DNA from: Methanosarcina barkeri str. Wiesmoor
Lineage (GTDB): Archaea; Halobacteriota; Methanosarcinia; Methanosarcinales; Methanosarcinaceae
Reading direction: 5' to 3'
Assembly (NCBI RefSeq): GCF_000969985.1
Contig: NZ_CP009526.1
Location: 2,728,001 to 2,792,000, forward strand
Length of the DNA stretch: 64,000 nt
The position numbers and the translations under genes were made by a program. The notes below the pieces were generated by a model. It did no database searches. It was not told the DNA's origin and saw nothing but the letters and a program-made list of their open reading frames with translations. Below, piece after piece: positions 54,883 to 63,940 of this stretch (position 1 is the stretch's first letter; each line of letters begins with the position of its first letter).

Positions 54883-55401
54883 TTAAAATAGAGTAGTTTG
54901 CCTGTATCTTTTTTCCTTGTCTAAGTGCTCTTCTTTCTGAGAGTAATTTATAATGCCCATGAGCTTATCAATAAAACCTATTTGTTCTTTTCGTATTTTT
55001 TTCTTAGCAAGCTCGATATCAAACCAGCCTGCTCTATCGACCTCGGGATATTCATGTACTTTCCCTGAGTTTTTTGGCCACTCAAGCGGAAATGTGTTAC
55101 TTACAACATTTGTTATATCCAGGTCTTTTTCAAGAGCCCATGTATGAACTATCTTCTTTCTAGACTGGTTTAACTCTCCCAGATCGATAAACTCGCCGTC
55201 AACCTCAAAACCTGTTTCTTCTTTAAATTCTCTTTTTGCCGTATCCAGGGGAATTTCGTGACCTTCAGGTAGTCCTTTGGGTATTGACCACACTCCGTAG
55301 TCTTTTTTTGCCCAAAATGGCCCACCCGGATGAACCAGCATCACTTCGAGTTTCTCATTCCTGAACCTGAATAAAAGAATGCCATTACTATGAACACTCA
55401 C
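54883..55401 (-). CDS. NUDIX hydrolase
   Basis: A 172-residue NUDIX protein. The catalytic box G-x5-E-x7-REUxEExGU reads GLPEGHEIPLDTAKREFKEE followed by TGF. Upstream, VWSIPKG supplies the fold's usual approach to the box. It hydrolyses a nucleoside diphosphate linked to another moiety. WPKNSGKVHEYPEVDRAGWF resembles the subgroup often seen in stand-alone bacterial NTP pyrophosphohydrolase-like proteins. The start is GTG at 55399-55401 behind GAGAGGAAG. Substrate is unknown. Confidence 0.85.
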   Translation of the reverse strand: MSVHSNGILLFRFRNEKLEVMLVHPGGPFWAKKDYGVWSIPKGLPEGHEIPLDTAKREFKEETGFEVDGEFIDLGELNQSRKKIVHTWALEKDLDITNVVSNTFPLEWPKNSGKVHEYPEVDRAGWFDIELAKKKIRKEQIGFIDKLMGIINYSQKEEHLDKEKRYRQTTLF

Positions 55402-55477
55402 TTTTCTACTTCCTCTCCAAACTGCTTTGATCTTCAGATTTCATAATAACTGTTTTATCTCAAAATTAGTTAGCTTT

Positions 55478-55748
55478 TTTAATTTTTTATTGCAGTTGTA
55501 TATCGTATGCATGTGACCCATTATTTTAGTCCAACTTCAAACTTGCTTCATTTTACGTAATCATTTCACAATGCAAAAACGGAGTTGAAATTCACTTAAA
55601 CATGTAATATTTAACTTTTAACATTTAACTTTTAACATTTAACTTTTAACATTTAACTTTTAACATTTAACATTTTGCGTCGCCTGTTGCTGTATTGTGT
55701 ATTGAACTGCCAAATGGATTTGAGTCTGCGAAATAATTTCAGGATACA
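55478..55748. repeat. Intergenic repeat, second copy, containing a 14-bp array
   Basis: This matches about 33700-33925 in order and sequence (ATTGCAGTT, CAACTTC, GTTGCTGTATTGTGTATTG, TTTGAGTCTG). It includes a tandem array of about 4.5 copies of AACATTTAACTTTT at 55608-55672. The remainder of 55749-56060 is AT-rich and carries the surface-protein promoter. Confidence 0.6.
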
Positions 55749-56060
55749 ACATTCCTCAGGAACATTAAAAATCAATTTGCTTATTTTTCTTCTCAGTTAA
55801 GATGATTTCACATTAATTCATTCCTTTTTTTACATTTCGTATTTATTTGGATTTTGGTATTAGTTTATATCGAGTTTCTTTGATTTATTTAACCTAAGTT
55901 GTACGATGTTAACTCAGGTTGGATAAATTAATGACTAAGTGATAAAATATAATCTAAGCTGGATATTAATATTATAATTCAATTATAATTTGTACCAATA
56001 TACTTATATTACTTTATATTAATTCCCGGTTAATTAATCGAAGTATCACCCATACTTTGA

Positions 56061-57596
56061 ATGTACTGGGGAATCAAATTGAACAAGTTAACTATTTTAC
56101 TGGCAGTCTTTCTTCTCTTAACACTAAGCTCGGGTATCGGAGCTGCGGCTGAGGTTTACGTCCAGCCTGGAGATTCGATACAAACCGCATTGGATAATGC
56201 AGCCTCAGGTGATGTAATTATCTTAAAACCCGGAATCTATACTGAAAATATCATAGTAGCTAAAGATGGTCTTACAATCCAGTCCGAATCCGGAAATCCT
56301 GATGACACGATAATTACAGCTAAGAGCTCAGACAAGCATGTAATCTCCTTGCAGGCTGATAACGTAAAAATTAGTGGACTTGGGCTTACAGGAACAAAAA
56401 ACGACTATACAGGAATCTATCTCTCAGAATGTAATCACTGCATCATTGAGAATAATAAAATCCTGAACAACGGCTATGGAATTTATCTTTTGAACTCAAA
56501 AAGCAATAATCTCTCAAATAACGTGGTTACGAATAACGGAGAATATGGAATCATATTATCGTCCTCAACCAATAATACCTTCTCCGGAAATACAGCTTCG
56601 GATAATAAAGGCACTGGCATCCATATCAGCACTTCCGACGGTAACACACTTACAGGCAATAACGTATCCTCAAACGACGTTTACGGCCTTTTTGTCTGTC
56701 CAGAGAGTGATGACAATCTGATTTATAATAACTATCTCAACAACACCAACAATGCAGATATTGAAAATGGAATTGGAAATGCCTACAACACAAAAAAGGC
56801 CGAAGGTGAGAATATTGTCGGTGGTCCCTACCTTGGAGGCAATTTCTGGGCAGAACCTGAAGGTACAGGTTTTTCGGATACCGCAGCCGATGCGGATGGA
56901 GATGGAATTGCAGATTCAGAATACAGACTCTCGCAAAGCACCTATTCTGATCAGTTACCTCTTATTTCATCATCCAGACAACAGTATCCCGGACCTCCGG
57001 TAGCAAACTTCAAGATGAACAATAGCAATGGCTCTGCTCCTTTTTCAGTCCAGTTTACCGACCTGTCCGAAAATGCAGACTCATTGGGCTGGGACTTTGA
57101 AAGTGACGGGAAGATCGACTCTATTGAGGAAAATCCGGTTCACGTGTTTACGACAATTGGAACTTATACTGTTACCCTCAGCGCTACGAACAAAAATGGA
57201 ACAGATTCAAAAACTGCCGCAGTAATTGTTACTCATCCTGTTATGGTTACAACTCCTGTTGAAACCAGCTTCGGGAACAATACAACCAAGGATTACGAAG
57301 CTGGTGAAAACGCAACTGGTGTAGATATAAGTTCCAGTAACGTAACCGAGGCTGTTGAAGCAGGTGGCAACGAAACCTATTACAACCAAACTGAGGATAA
57401 CGGAACTGCTAATGCGAAACTTGATTCCCAGCCTGGATCGGAAGCTTCCGACCTTAATGGAGAAGATGATGCAGGAATAAACACTTCAAGTGTTGAATAT
57501 GCGCTAGAGAATAAAACAGATGCTCCCGGGTTTGAAATCGTTTACGGAACAATTTCCCTGCTTGCTGTGTTCCTGTACAGAAAAGTAAAACCATGA
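56061..57596 (+). CDS. Secreted beta-helix/PKD surface protein with PGF-type C terminus
   Basis: A 511-residue surface protein. A signal peptide (LTILLAVFLLLTLSSGIGAAA) is followed by a right-handed parallel beta-helix of the NosD/CASH type (about 30-260, repeated GIYLLNSKSNNLSNN units). Next comes a PKD domain (about 315-390; VANFKMNNSNGSAPFSVQFT, WDFESDG, HVFTTIGTYTVTLSAT) and a Thr/Asn-rich glycosylatable spacer. The end APGFEIVYGTISLLAVFLYR matches PGF-CTERM archaeosortase signals. A TTG at 56079 behind GGGGAAT is a plausible alternative start. It is probably an envelope or adhesin component. Confidence 0.85.
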   Translation: MYWGIKLNKLTILLAVFLLLTLSSGIGAAAEVYVQPGDSIQTALDNAASGDVIILKPGIYTENIIVAKDGLTIQSESGNPDDTIITAKSSDKHVISLQADNVKISGLGLTGTKNDYTGIYLSECNHCIIENNKILNNGYGIYLLNSKSNNLSNNVVTNNGEYGIILSSSTNNTFSGNTASDNKGTGIHISTSDGNTLTGNNVSSNDVYGLFVCPESDDNLIYNNYLNNTNNADIENGIGNAYNTKKAEGENIVGGPYLGGNFWAEPEGTGFSDTAADADGDGIADSEYRLSQSTYSDQLPLISSSRQQYPGPPVANFKMNNSNGSAPFSVQFTDLSENADSLGWDFESDGKIDSIEENPVHVFTTIGTYTVTLSATNKNGTDSKTAAVIVTHPVMVTTPVETSFGNNTTKDYEAGENATGVDISSSNVTEAVEAGGNETYYNQTEDNGTANAKLDSQPGSEASDLNGEDDAGINTSSVEYALENKTDAPGFEIVYGTISLLAVFLYRKVKP

Positions 57597-57615
57597 AATT
57601 AAATGAAAGCGATAG

Positions 57616-57790
57616 ATGAACCAAGTAAAAATAATAACTGAACCTGATAAAAAGAACAACTGAACTTAGTAACAGATAAACCGAGTAAAAATGATAACTA
57701 AACCTGGTAAAAAGAACAACTGAACTCAGCAAAAACGATAACTGAACTCAGCAAAAACAGTAACTCAATCCAGCAAAAGCGGCAACTGTG
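57616..57790. repeat. Degenerate tandem array, about 20-22-bp units
   Basis: Some eight diverged copies of AAAAANGATAACTGAACTCAG follow the surface-protein gene. Confidence 0.8.
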
Positions 57791-57815
57791 TGATAAATCG
57801 ATAAAGTTAAATGAT

Positions 57816-57848
57816 AAGTTGAGGTTTTAAGCCTTAACTTTCTTTTTT
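57816..57848 (+). terminator. Rho-independent-like terminator
   Basis: AAGTTGAGG and CCTTAACTT form a 9-bp stem (one G-T pair) with a 7-nt loop, followed by TCTTTTTTG. Probable terminator of the surface-protein transcript. Confidence 0.55.
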
Positions 57849-57849
57849 G

Positions 57850-58360
57850 CGTAGCTTTGTAGGGCAAACTAAAGAGTGTTCTGAGCTCTTAGTTTACCTA
57901 ATACTGCTAAAGACTTTTTATTTTTTCTGTACTGATGAATTGTTATTTATATAACTAGTAAATTATAATAATTCACGAGTATCAGCCTGAATATTTTCAG
58001 CGAAATTATAAAAAATAATTCAAATGAGTAATACTGATATTTAGAAAGATTCGTTTTGAAATATTTATCTTCAAAAATATTTTCTCGATCCTGGCTACAT
58101 TTGAATAATGTCGACAAAAACTTCTTTCCATCAGGATTGTTCCTGACCGAATAAAAGAAATTGGGATTATCCGGAATGGGTAAGCCGGATTTTTGGAAAG
58201 TTAAAAACCTCTTTGAGGGCTTATTTCTTCAATTAGAGGTATTTAATTGCTTTGAAAATTGCATCTGGTTTAAGCTGCAAAAGTTGAGAAATGGAATCCA
58301 GCCGATCTCTGACCGATCTCTAACAGAACACATATTAAATAAGATTTCCTTCAAACCAGT
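57850..58360. other. Intergenic region, no gene seen
   Basis: AT-rich sequence. Short open frames (for example 58161-58421) have no ribosome site or recognisable motif. Confidence 0.5.
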
Positions 58361-58363
58361 ATC

Positions 58364-58651
58364 TTACCCCATTATGATAATAACGGGCTGCTTCCAAAAG
58401 GCTTTTATATTAAGTCGATGAGGTACTTCGTGGAAATCTTGGGGGAACTTTAAAAAATATCTACGTAGTTTCTCTCCTTCAAGTTTCAGAAAAACGACAT
58501 AATCCGGAATTTGCTCTGCCAGCCCTCTGAAGGCTAAATTGATTACGGACACTTGTGGAGTTAGAAAAGAAAAAGACTCGATGAGTTTCGTAAGCTGGTC
58601 TAGGAATACAAAAACCGATTCCGAGCTTCGAAAAACAGACAAAGTGTCCAT
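58364..58651 (-). CDS. Doubtful hypothetical protein
   Basis: A 95-residue frame (MDTLSVFRSSESVFVFLDQL ... FWKQPVIIIMG), phenylalanine-rich and plausible in composition, but lacking a ribosome site, family match or conserved context. The upstream sequence AATGGACACTTT is directly duplicated over the start. Confidence 0.25.
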   Translation of the reverse strand: MDTLSVFRSSESVFVFLDQLTKLIESFSFLTPQVSVINLAFRGLAEQIPDYVVFLKLEGEKLRRYFLKFPQDFHEVPHRLNIKAFWKQPVIIIMG

Positions 58652-58741
58652 TGAAAAGTGTCCATTGAATTAAGAAGTAAATTAGCAGAAGCAAATCAGA
58701 ATTAATGCAAGGCAGATAAAACCCAGATCTGTCTTTCATAA

Positions 58742-59070
58742 CCCAGCCATGAATCCTACCCAGGATTTACCCCACAACTCACTGAGATCCTACACTGGAT
58801 CCAACCCATTCCAACCTGCGATTCAAACCACAATCCAACCTGCGATCCAACAGGGGTCTTCCGGATTTAGCCCAATCCAACCTGCGATCCAACAGGGATC
58901 CTCCTGACTTAACCCAAAATCAGCTTCGAATATCGGCACCTAACCGAGGATTAATCCAAGATCCGCATTCGAGTCAATTTGGGACCCGACAGGACTCAAC
59001 CCTTGATCCAACCTGGAAGTTGACCCCACGGTCCAATCCAAGATTTAGCTCCGATCCAATCCTAAAGGTC
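58742..59070. repeat. C-rich degenerate repeat region
   Basis: The motif ATCCAACCTGCGATCCAACA and shorter forms (GATCCAACCTG, CGATCCAAT) recur at least eight times in 330 bp. The plus strand is strongly C-rich over G. No coding frame persists. Confidence 0.75.
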
Positions 59071-59080
59071 GTAAGAAATT

Positions 59081-59488
59081 ATGCAGCTTATCACGAAACC
59101 CAAAATAGACCTTGTCTTGGAAGCTCAGAAAGGGGTAGCCAGACAAAAAGTTGAGCAAAAAGGCCGATATATCGACAAATTTAAAACTTACAGCTGTTTA
59201 AAGGAATTCGAAATAGCTAACTTTGAAACCCTAAATCCCGAAATGAGATTTTTCATTACATACAGTAACAGTACCTTATCTAACAGTACCCTATCTGGTA
59301 GTACCTGCAAGGCTGGAAAAACAGGCTTATCCTTCAAGGCTGGAAAAATAGGTTTATCCTCCATTCAAACTGCAAAAAAAGACTTTTCAGGTTTTAACCT
59401 GCAGTTGACTGAGAACTTTTTACAGGTAGTCACTGGCAATGCAACCGAATATTGCTCCTGCCCGTTGATCCAGGAAGCCGGGAACTAA
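59081..59488 (+). CDS. Uncertain small hypothetical protein
   Basis: A 135-residue frame ending 21 nt before the flippase start. It holds duplicated motifs SNSTLSNSTLSGST and KAGKTGLSFKAGKIGLS, encoded by short DNA repeats. No ribosome site or family. It may be a low-complexity leader frame rather than a gene. Confidence 0.3.
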   Translation: MQLITKPKIDLVLEAQKGVARQKVEQKGRYIDKFKTYSCLKEFEIANFETLNPEMRFFITYSNSTLSNSTLSGSTCKAGKTGLSFKAGKIGLSSIQTAKKDFSGFNLQLTENFLQVVTGNATEYCSCPLIQEAGN

Positions 59489-59509
59489 GCGCAGTAAAAC
59501 GGTGTTAAC

Positions 59510-61063
59510 ATGTCAGTTAACGACTCGGTCAACCGGATAGTGGCAGGTTCCGGCGTAATACTTGCAGGAACCTTCATTGGAATGCTTCTCGACATTACTA
59601 CCAAAAAAGTACTCACGTCACATCTTGCTCCAGCCGACTTTGGCACATATGCCCTTGCACTTACTGTGATCTCAGTTACCGGTGCAGTTGCAACCCTTGG
59701 ACTCAATGAAGGAGTTCCAAGATATATTGCGTTCTTCAGGGGCAGGCATGAGGAACAGAAGGTACATGAATTAATAATCTCAGCCATGGTTATGGGCTTG
59801 ATTGCAGGCTTACTTTCAATTCTGGTGTCACCTTCCCTGTTCCATACTCTGGCAGGAAATGGCTTTGATGCACAGGGTAAAGTCCTGTCTGTAGTGAAGA
59901 CCCTTATCTTTGCAGTTCCGTTTACTATACTCCTGAACCTGATAGTAGCGATCTATAGAGGATTCGACCGTACGAATGTTAACATGTACTTCTATAACAT
60001 CGTAAGGCCGGTATCTCTACTTGGTTTTGCCACAGTTGCCATATTTATCAATGCTTCTCTGAAGGGGGTCGTGTTTGCGGATCTGCTCTCAATGATCTTT
60101 ACCTTCGGTATAATGTCCGTTTACTTCATAAAGAAGCCGCCAATCAAGCGGGCAGTCAAACAGGAACGGAAAATTCAATTCGGTGACACAACCAGGCAGT
60201 TAATAAGATATTCATTTCCACTCTTGATAACCGCAACTCTGCTCAACATTATGAGCTGGATAGACACAATAATGCTAGGATATTTCAAATCGGCTGAGAT
60301 CGTTGGAATCTACAATGCAGTATACCCTCTTGTAGGATTCTTGTCTCTGGTAGTATCTTCCATAGGCTTTGTTTATGTCCCTGTTACATCAAAACTCTGG
60401 GGTCAAAACGAGACTGCTCCACTTGGCTCAATTTATGAGATAATGACTAAATGGTGCTTTCTGCTTACATTCCCTCTCTTTGCACTCATATTCGTGTATC
60501 CCGAGTACTTTATTACAAAACTCTATGGAGCGCAATATGTAGGCGGCGCCACTACCCTGCGTATCCTTGCCCTGGGGTTCATAGCAAATTCGTACTTCGG
60601 GTTTAACTATCATACCCTGTTAGCCTCTGGTGATTCAGATTTCCTTATGAAGTGCTCAGTAGCAAGTGCAGGCATTAATGTAGCAGTCAATTTCATGCTT
60701 ATACCTGAGTATGGCATGGTAGGTGCAGCTATAGGGACTGCAGTGTCCTTTTCATCCATCGAGGTTCTGATGACTTTAAGGGCATGGAGAAAGCAGAATA
60801 TGCATCCTTTCACTTCGATGTACAGGAAATTAACTTTCATCGTCATCTTGATGGTAGGGTCTATGCTCGCAGCCAAAAACACGCATCTAATTACCGGAGC
60901 ACCCCTGGAGTATGCAGCCTTCATAGTAGGGTATTTCCTGATTGTCCACCGCGCAAAAATCCTAGACAATAATGAAATGAAGATGATAGGCGAGATCAGG
61001 AAGAATTTCAGGTACAAAATCAGCCTCCGCATTCCTGAACTGCTTAAAACTCTTGCAGCATGA
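59510..61063 (+). CDS. Polysaccharide flippase (Wzx-like, MATE/MOP superfamily)
   Basis: A 517-residue membrane protein with about 13-14 helices. The N-terminal GSGVILAGTFIGMLLDITTK and ALALTVISVTGAVATLGLNEG match the polysaccharide transport (Polysacc_synt) family that moves lipid-linked oligosaccharides across the membrane. In Methanosarcina it would serve exopolysaccharide or glycoprotein glycan assembly. GGTG precedes the ATG with 6-nt spacing. No glycosyltransferases lie next to it in the window; the acyltransferase at 21.6 kb is a possible distant partner. Confidence 0.85.
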   Translation: MSVNDSVNRIVAGSGVILAGTFIGMLLDITTKKVLTSHLAPADFGTYALALTVISVTGAVATLGLNEGVPRYIAFFRGRHEEQKVHELIISAMVMGLIAGLLSILVSPSLFHTLAGNGFDAQGKVLSVVKTLIFAVPFTILLNLIVAIYRGFDRTNVNMYFYNIVRPVSLLGFATVAIFINASLKGVVFADLLSMIFTFGIMSVYFIKKPPIKRAVKQERKIQFGDTTRQLIRYSFPLLITATLLNIMSWIDTIMLGYFKSAEIVGIYNAVYPLVGFLSLVVSSIGFVYVPVTSKLWGQNETAPLGSIYEIMTKWCFLLTFPLFALIFVYPEYFITKLYGAQYVGGATTLRILALGFIANSYFGFNYHTLLASGDSDFLMKCSVASAGINVAVNFMLIPEYGMVGAAIGTAVSFSSIEVLMTLRAWRKQNMHPFTSMYRKLTFIVILMVGSMLAAKNTHLITGAPLEYAAFIVGYFLIVHRAKILDNNEMKMIGEIRKNFRYKISLRIPELLKTLAA

Positions 61064-61176
61064 TTTATGTCTGGTGCAGGAAAAGCTGGTAACCCCTTTA
61101 CTTTGAAAAGTATCAGAAATCCGAACCTTCATGGATTAAAGTGAAATAGTCAAAAAGAAGATACAGACAATATTAT

Positions 61177-61302
61177 AGTTCATCCCAAAACCAATTTATT
61201 CTCAAATCAATGGAGTTCCGTATCTATATTTCATGATCAGAAACTCAATTGATTATTCCTAATACTAGATTCGGAGAGGTAATATTGATTTTTGGGATTA
61301 AC
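61177..61302. mobile_element. MITE family B, copy 2 (diverged)
   Basis: Ends AGTTCATCCCAAAACC and TTTTTGGGATTAACT form an imperfect inverted repeat like that of the copy at 6772-6901. The interior shows little conservation and no clear target duplication. Confidence 0.5.
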
Positions 61303-61340
61303 TTAAATATTAATTTCATAAGATCTCAATTTTTGGAATA

Positions 61341-61694
61341 TTACTCACACTCCAGGAAGACCTGAGTGTTGTTTATTTTTCCATCAGGATAAATTTCGTT
61401 TAGTTTTCGGAACCCTTTGATATATTCCGGTTGGACTGACCAATAGAGCAACTGCCTCATACCGCTATAATCACGATTGCACACTGAAACAGATTTATCA
61501 GATTCTGGTTTTCTATTTTTTATAATCGAATGGAGGTTCATGAAGATGCATTTTTTAGGTTCAGCAAGCCCTGCTACCAGCACAGAATCCCAATCGAGCT
61601 TTGCAAGTGAGTTTTCATCACCTTTGACAATGCTGATTTTAAGGTTCTGAAAACAAGATATATTGAAAAATGTCCTTAATTTAAGGCTCTCCAC
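61341..61694 (-). pseudogene. Nicotianamine-synthase-like protein, C-terminal fragment
   Basis: A 117-residue frame with the order KGDENSLAKLDWDSVLVAGL, EPKKCIFMNLHSIIK, SGMRQLLYWSVQPEYIKGF and LNEIYPDGKINNTQVFLE. Nicotianamine synthases end in the same order: GDA, DVVFLAALVG, RSAHGLRAFLYP.V.P..L.GF and HP...VINSVI. The N-terminal SAM-binding half is missing, so this is a truncated or remnant gene. The GTG start at 61692-61694 is simply the first available. It lies next to a nickel/cobalt transporter, which fits a metallophore or metal-handling role in the ancestor. Confidence 0.5.
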
Positions 61695-61740
61695 TCATGT
61701 TCAATGTCTGCCAACTATTATTAAACAGTAAACTTCTCAA

Positions 61741-61955
61741 GAAACTGATTTTTTCAAACTGATTTTTCCAAATTGATTTTTTCAAACTGATTTTTCCAAA
61801 TTGATTTTTTCAAACTGATTTTTCCAAATTGATTTTTTCAAACTGATTTTTCCAAACTGATTTCTTCAAATTGATTTCTTCAAATTGATTTTTTCAAACT
61901 GATTTTTTCAAACTGATTTCTTCAAACTGATTTCTTCAAACTGATTTCTTCAATT
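61741..61955. repeat. Tandem array, about 14 x 15 bp
   Basis: Copies of CAAACTGATTTTTTC and variants CAAATTGATTTCTTC and CAAACTGATTTTTCC, alternating in pairs, lie upstream of the truncated nicotianamine-synthase-like gene. Confidence 0.95.
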
Positions 61956-62079
61956 AGAGTTCGTCAAATCTGTAACAATGTATTATAAAAAAATAAGATC
62001 TAGTAACAAGAAACAAAAAGTAAGTGTTAAATATCAATTAGTAGTATAGGTAATATGTCTCTTGCGAACAGACACAAAT

Positions 62080-62157
62080 CTTAAACTACCTCCCGAATAG
62101 TTTAAGACCTGAACTTCTTTTTGCCCTGTCTGCTTTCACAGACAGGGATAAAGTTCA
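62080..62157. promoter_or_regulatory. Two consecutive stable hairpins
   Basis: Hairpin 1 has CTTAAACTA/TAGTTTAAG (9-bp stem, 9-nt loop). Hairpin 2 has inner CCCTGTCTG/CAGACAGGG (9 bp, 6-nt loop) and an outer stem TGAACTT/AAGTTCA. They lie about 480 bp upstream of cbiM in a gene-free region (61956-62641). They could be a small RNA, a terminator pair or an unrecognised regulatory RNA. Confidence 0.4.
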
Positions 62158-62641
62158 GATAATTCAGGAAAGATATAAGGCTCCGTAAAAAGGTTCAGTA
62201 AAAATTCTTCAAAAAATCTTCATTAATTTGAACTGAATGGTCTGATCTATTTTTACTCATGTCTTTTCAGTCATTTAATGTTGATTCATGGATAGAATTT
62301 CTACAAAATCAAGACAAAATATTTAATAAGAATTATTTATGAATAAAAAAGATAGAGATAAAGGCATTTAATTTTTATTTAAAAATTAAATACAGATATC
62401 AAATTATATTTGAGTACTGATATATCAAAAAAAGTAATATCAAAATATATATAAGTAACATAAAACATTTCTGCCATGTCAGGGCAATGTTCAGAAAAAT
62501 AACTATCAAAACGTTATAAAATATACAAATAAGTTGAGTTTCCTTTCTTTCAGAAAAATATTCTAGATCATACAGAATTACCCAGTCAAAATAAAGAGTC
62601 TCAGTTATAATTTTTATAAATAAATGAGGGAAGAACGAAAA

Positions 62642-63361
62642 ATGCATATTCCAGATGGATATCTAGGGCCGTATACCTATGTCGCGTTTTGGATCATTAT
62701 GATCCCGATATGGTATTACGCTGGAAAAAAACTGAACACAGAACTTAAGTCCAGACAGGTCCCTCTGCTGGCACTATCAGCTGCTTTTTCATTTGTAATA
62801 ATGATGTTCAATGTACCTATTCCAGGAGGCAGCACGGGTCACGCCGTGGGAGGTGCAATTATCGGCATAGTTCTAGGTCCATGGGCAGGAGTTATATCTA
62901 TTTCTGTAGCTTTGGTATTACAGGCATTGATGTTCGGTGATGGAGGAATAACGGCCATAGCCGCTAATTGCTTCAACATGGGAGTTGTGATGCCCTTTGT
63001 CGGTTACTATATTTACAAGCTTATTAGCGGAAATTCTGATATCACCTCCTCTAAAAGAGTTATTGCTTCGGCTATAGCTGGCTGGTGTTCTCTGACCATA
63101 GCAGCTTTCTTTACAGGTGTTGAATTCGGAATACAGCCTATCTTGCAACACACAGCTGCCGGAACCCCACTTTATATGCCTTACCCATTGAGTGTAACTG
63201 TTCCTGCCATGGTAGCGGAACATGCTTTTGGATTTAGCATCCTGGAAGCACTGATAACTGCACTTATTTTTGCCTATATCCAGAGAACGGATGCGTCTCT
63301 ATTTTATAGCGAAAAATCTGAAGTGCAGAAGAACAAAATGAAGAAGGCAGTCACAGCCTGA
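62642..63361 (+). CDS. cbiM: Nickel/cobalt ECF transporter S component CbiM/NikM
   Basis: A 239-residue membrane protein starting MHIPDGYLGPYTY. The mature N-terminal Met-His-x-x-His-like metal site of this family begins with MHIPDG, which fixes the start at 62642. FNVPIPGGSTGHAVGGAIIG and ALMFGDGGITAIAANCFNMG carry the conserved metal-coordinating histidine and helices. It is the substrate-capture subunit of an energy-coupling-factor transporter. Nickel is needed for F430 and cobalt for corrinoids in methanogens; specificity is not certain. Followed by a PDGLE-type small subunit 9 nt on. Confidence 0.9.
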   Translation: MHIPDGYLGPYTYVAFWIIMIPIWYYAGKKLNTELKSRQVPLLALSAAFSFVIMMFNVPIPGGSTGHAVGGAIIGIVLGPWAGVISISVALVLQALMFGDGGITAIAANCFNMGVVMPFVGYYIYKLISGNSDITSSKRVIASAIAGWCSLTIAAFFTGVEFGIQPILQHTAAGTPLYMPYPLSVTVPAMVAEHAFGFSILEALITALIFAYIQRTDASLFYSEKSEVQKNKMKKAVTA

Positions 63362-63370
63362 GGTGAGAAC

Positions 63371-63685
63371 GTGGAGAAAATAATAAGAAACCTAAGCATT
63401 GGCTTGATAATCCTTATGATTTTTGCACCATTGGGTCTTTTGGCCGTCGGCGAAACCTTCGGTGAGTGGGGACCTGAAGAAGTCAAGGAGAAACTCGGTT
63501 TTGTGCCTCCAGGACTTGAGGAGCTCTCGGACCTCTGGAGCGCTCCAATGCCTGATTATGCTTTTGCAGGCGGCGATGAGTCGATGACCATGTCTTCTGT
63601 AGCGTACATTCTGTCCGCAGTGATCGGAGTAGTAGTCGGCGGTGGTCTTCTGTATTTTATAGGAAAAAAAGCTGCCAAAAATTAA
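63371..63685 (+). CDS. PDGLE-domain small subunit (CbiN/NikN-like)
   Basis: A 104-residue protein with two membrane helices, near residues 7-27 and 79-97. The extracytoplasmic loop has PPGLEELSDLWSAPMPDYAF, a variant of the PDGLE motif of CbiN/NikN subunits that assist CbiM. The start is GTG behind GAGGTGAG, 9 nt after the cbiM stop. The CbiQ and CbiO subunits expected next are not in the remaining 315 bp. Confidence 0.8.
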   Translation: MEKIIRNLSIGLIILMIFAPLGLLAVGETFGEWGPEEVKEKLGFVPPGLEELSDLWSAPMPDYAFAGGDESMTMSSVAYILSAVIGVVVGGGLLYFIGKKAAKN

Positions 63686-63940
63686 AATTTTTAAATATTG
63701 TCGTGAGTTTGCCATAAATTGAAAGCCAAATATTTGATATTGTGAGAATTTCAATAAACCTGTGAGTTCGATAGATTGTTTATAATACTTATAAAGATGA
63801 TAAATATGAGATTTATTGAAGTTCTCTATAATTTATTTGGTTCTCTTTATGTAAAATTCGTCTTCCGATAACTTATGGAATATAAAATTTTGTATAAAAT
63901 CGACACCTTTTTATAATTTTAATTTTTGTTTATTACTACG
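63686..63940. other. AT-rich intergenic stretch before an IS end
   Basis: No gene or clear hairpin is seen. It separates the cbiM operon from the IS200 end. Confidence 0.5.

Noticed and set aside
63392-63754. Minus-strand frame opposite the PDGLE subunit
   Set aside because: The opposite strand has a coupled, recognisable subunit with a good ribosome site.
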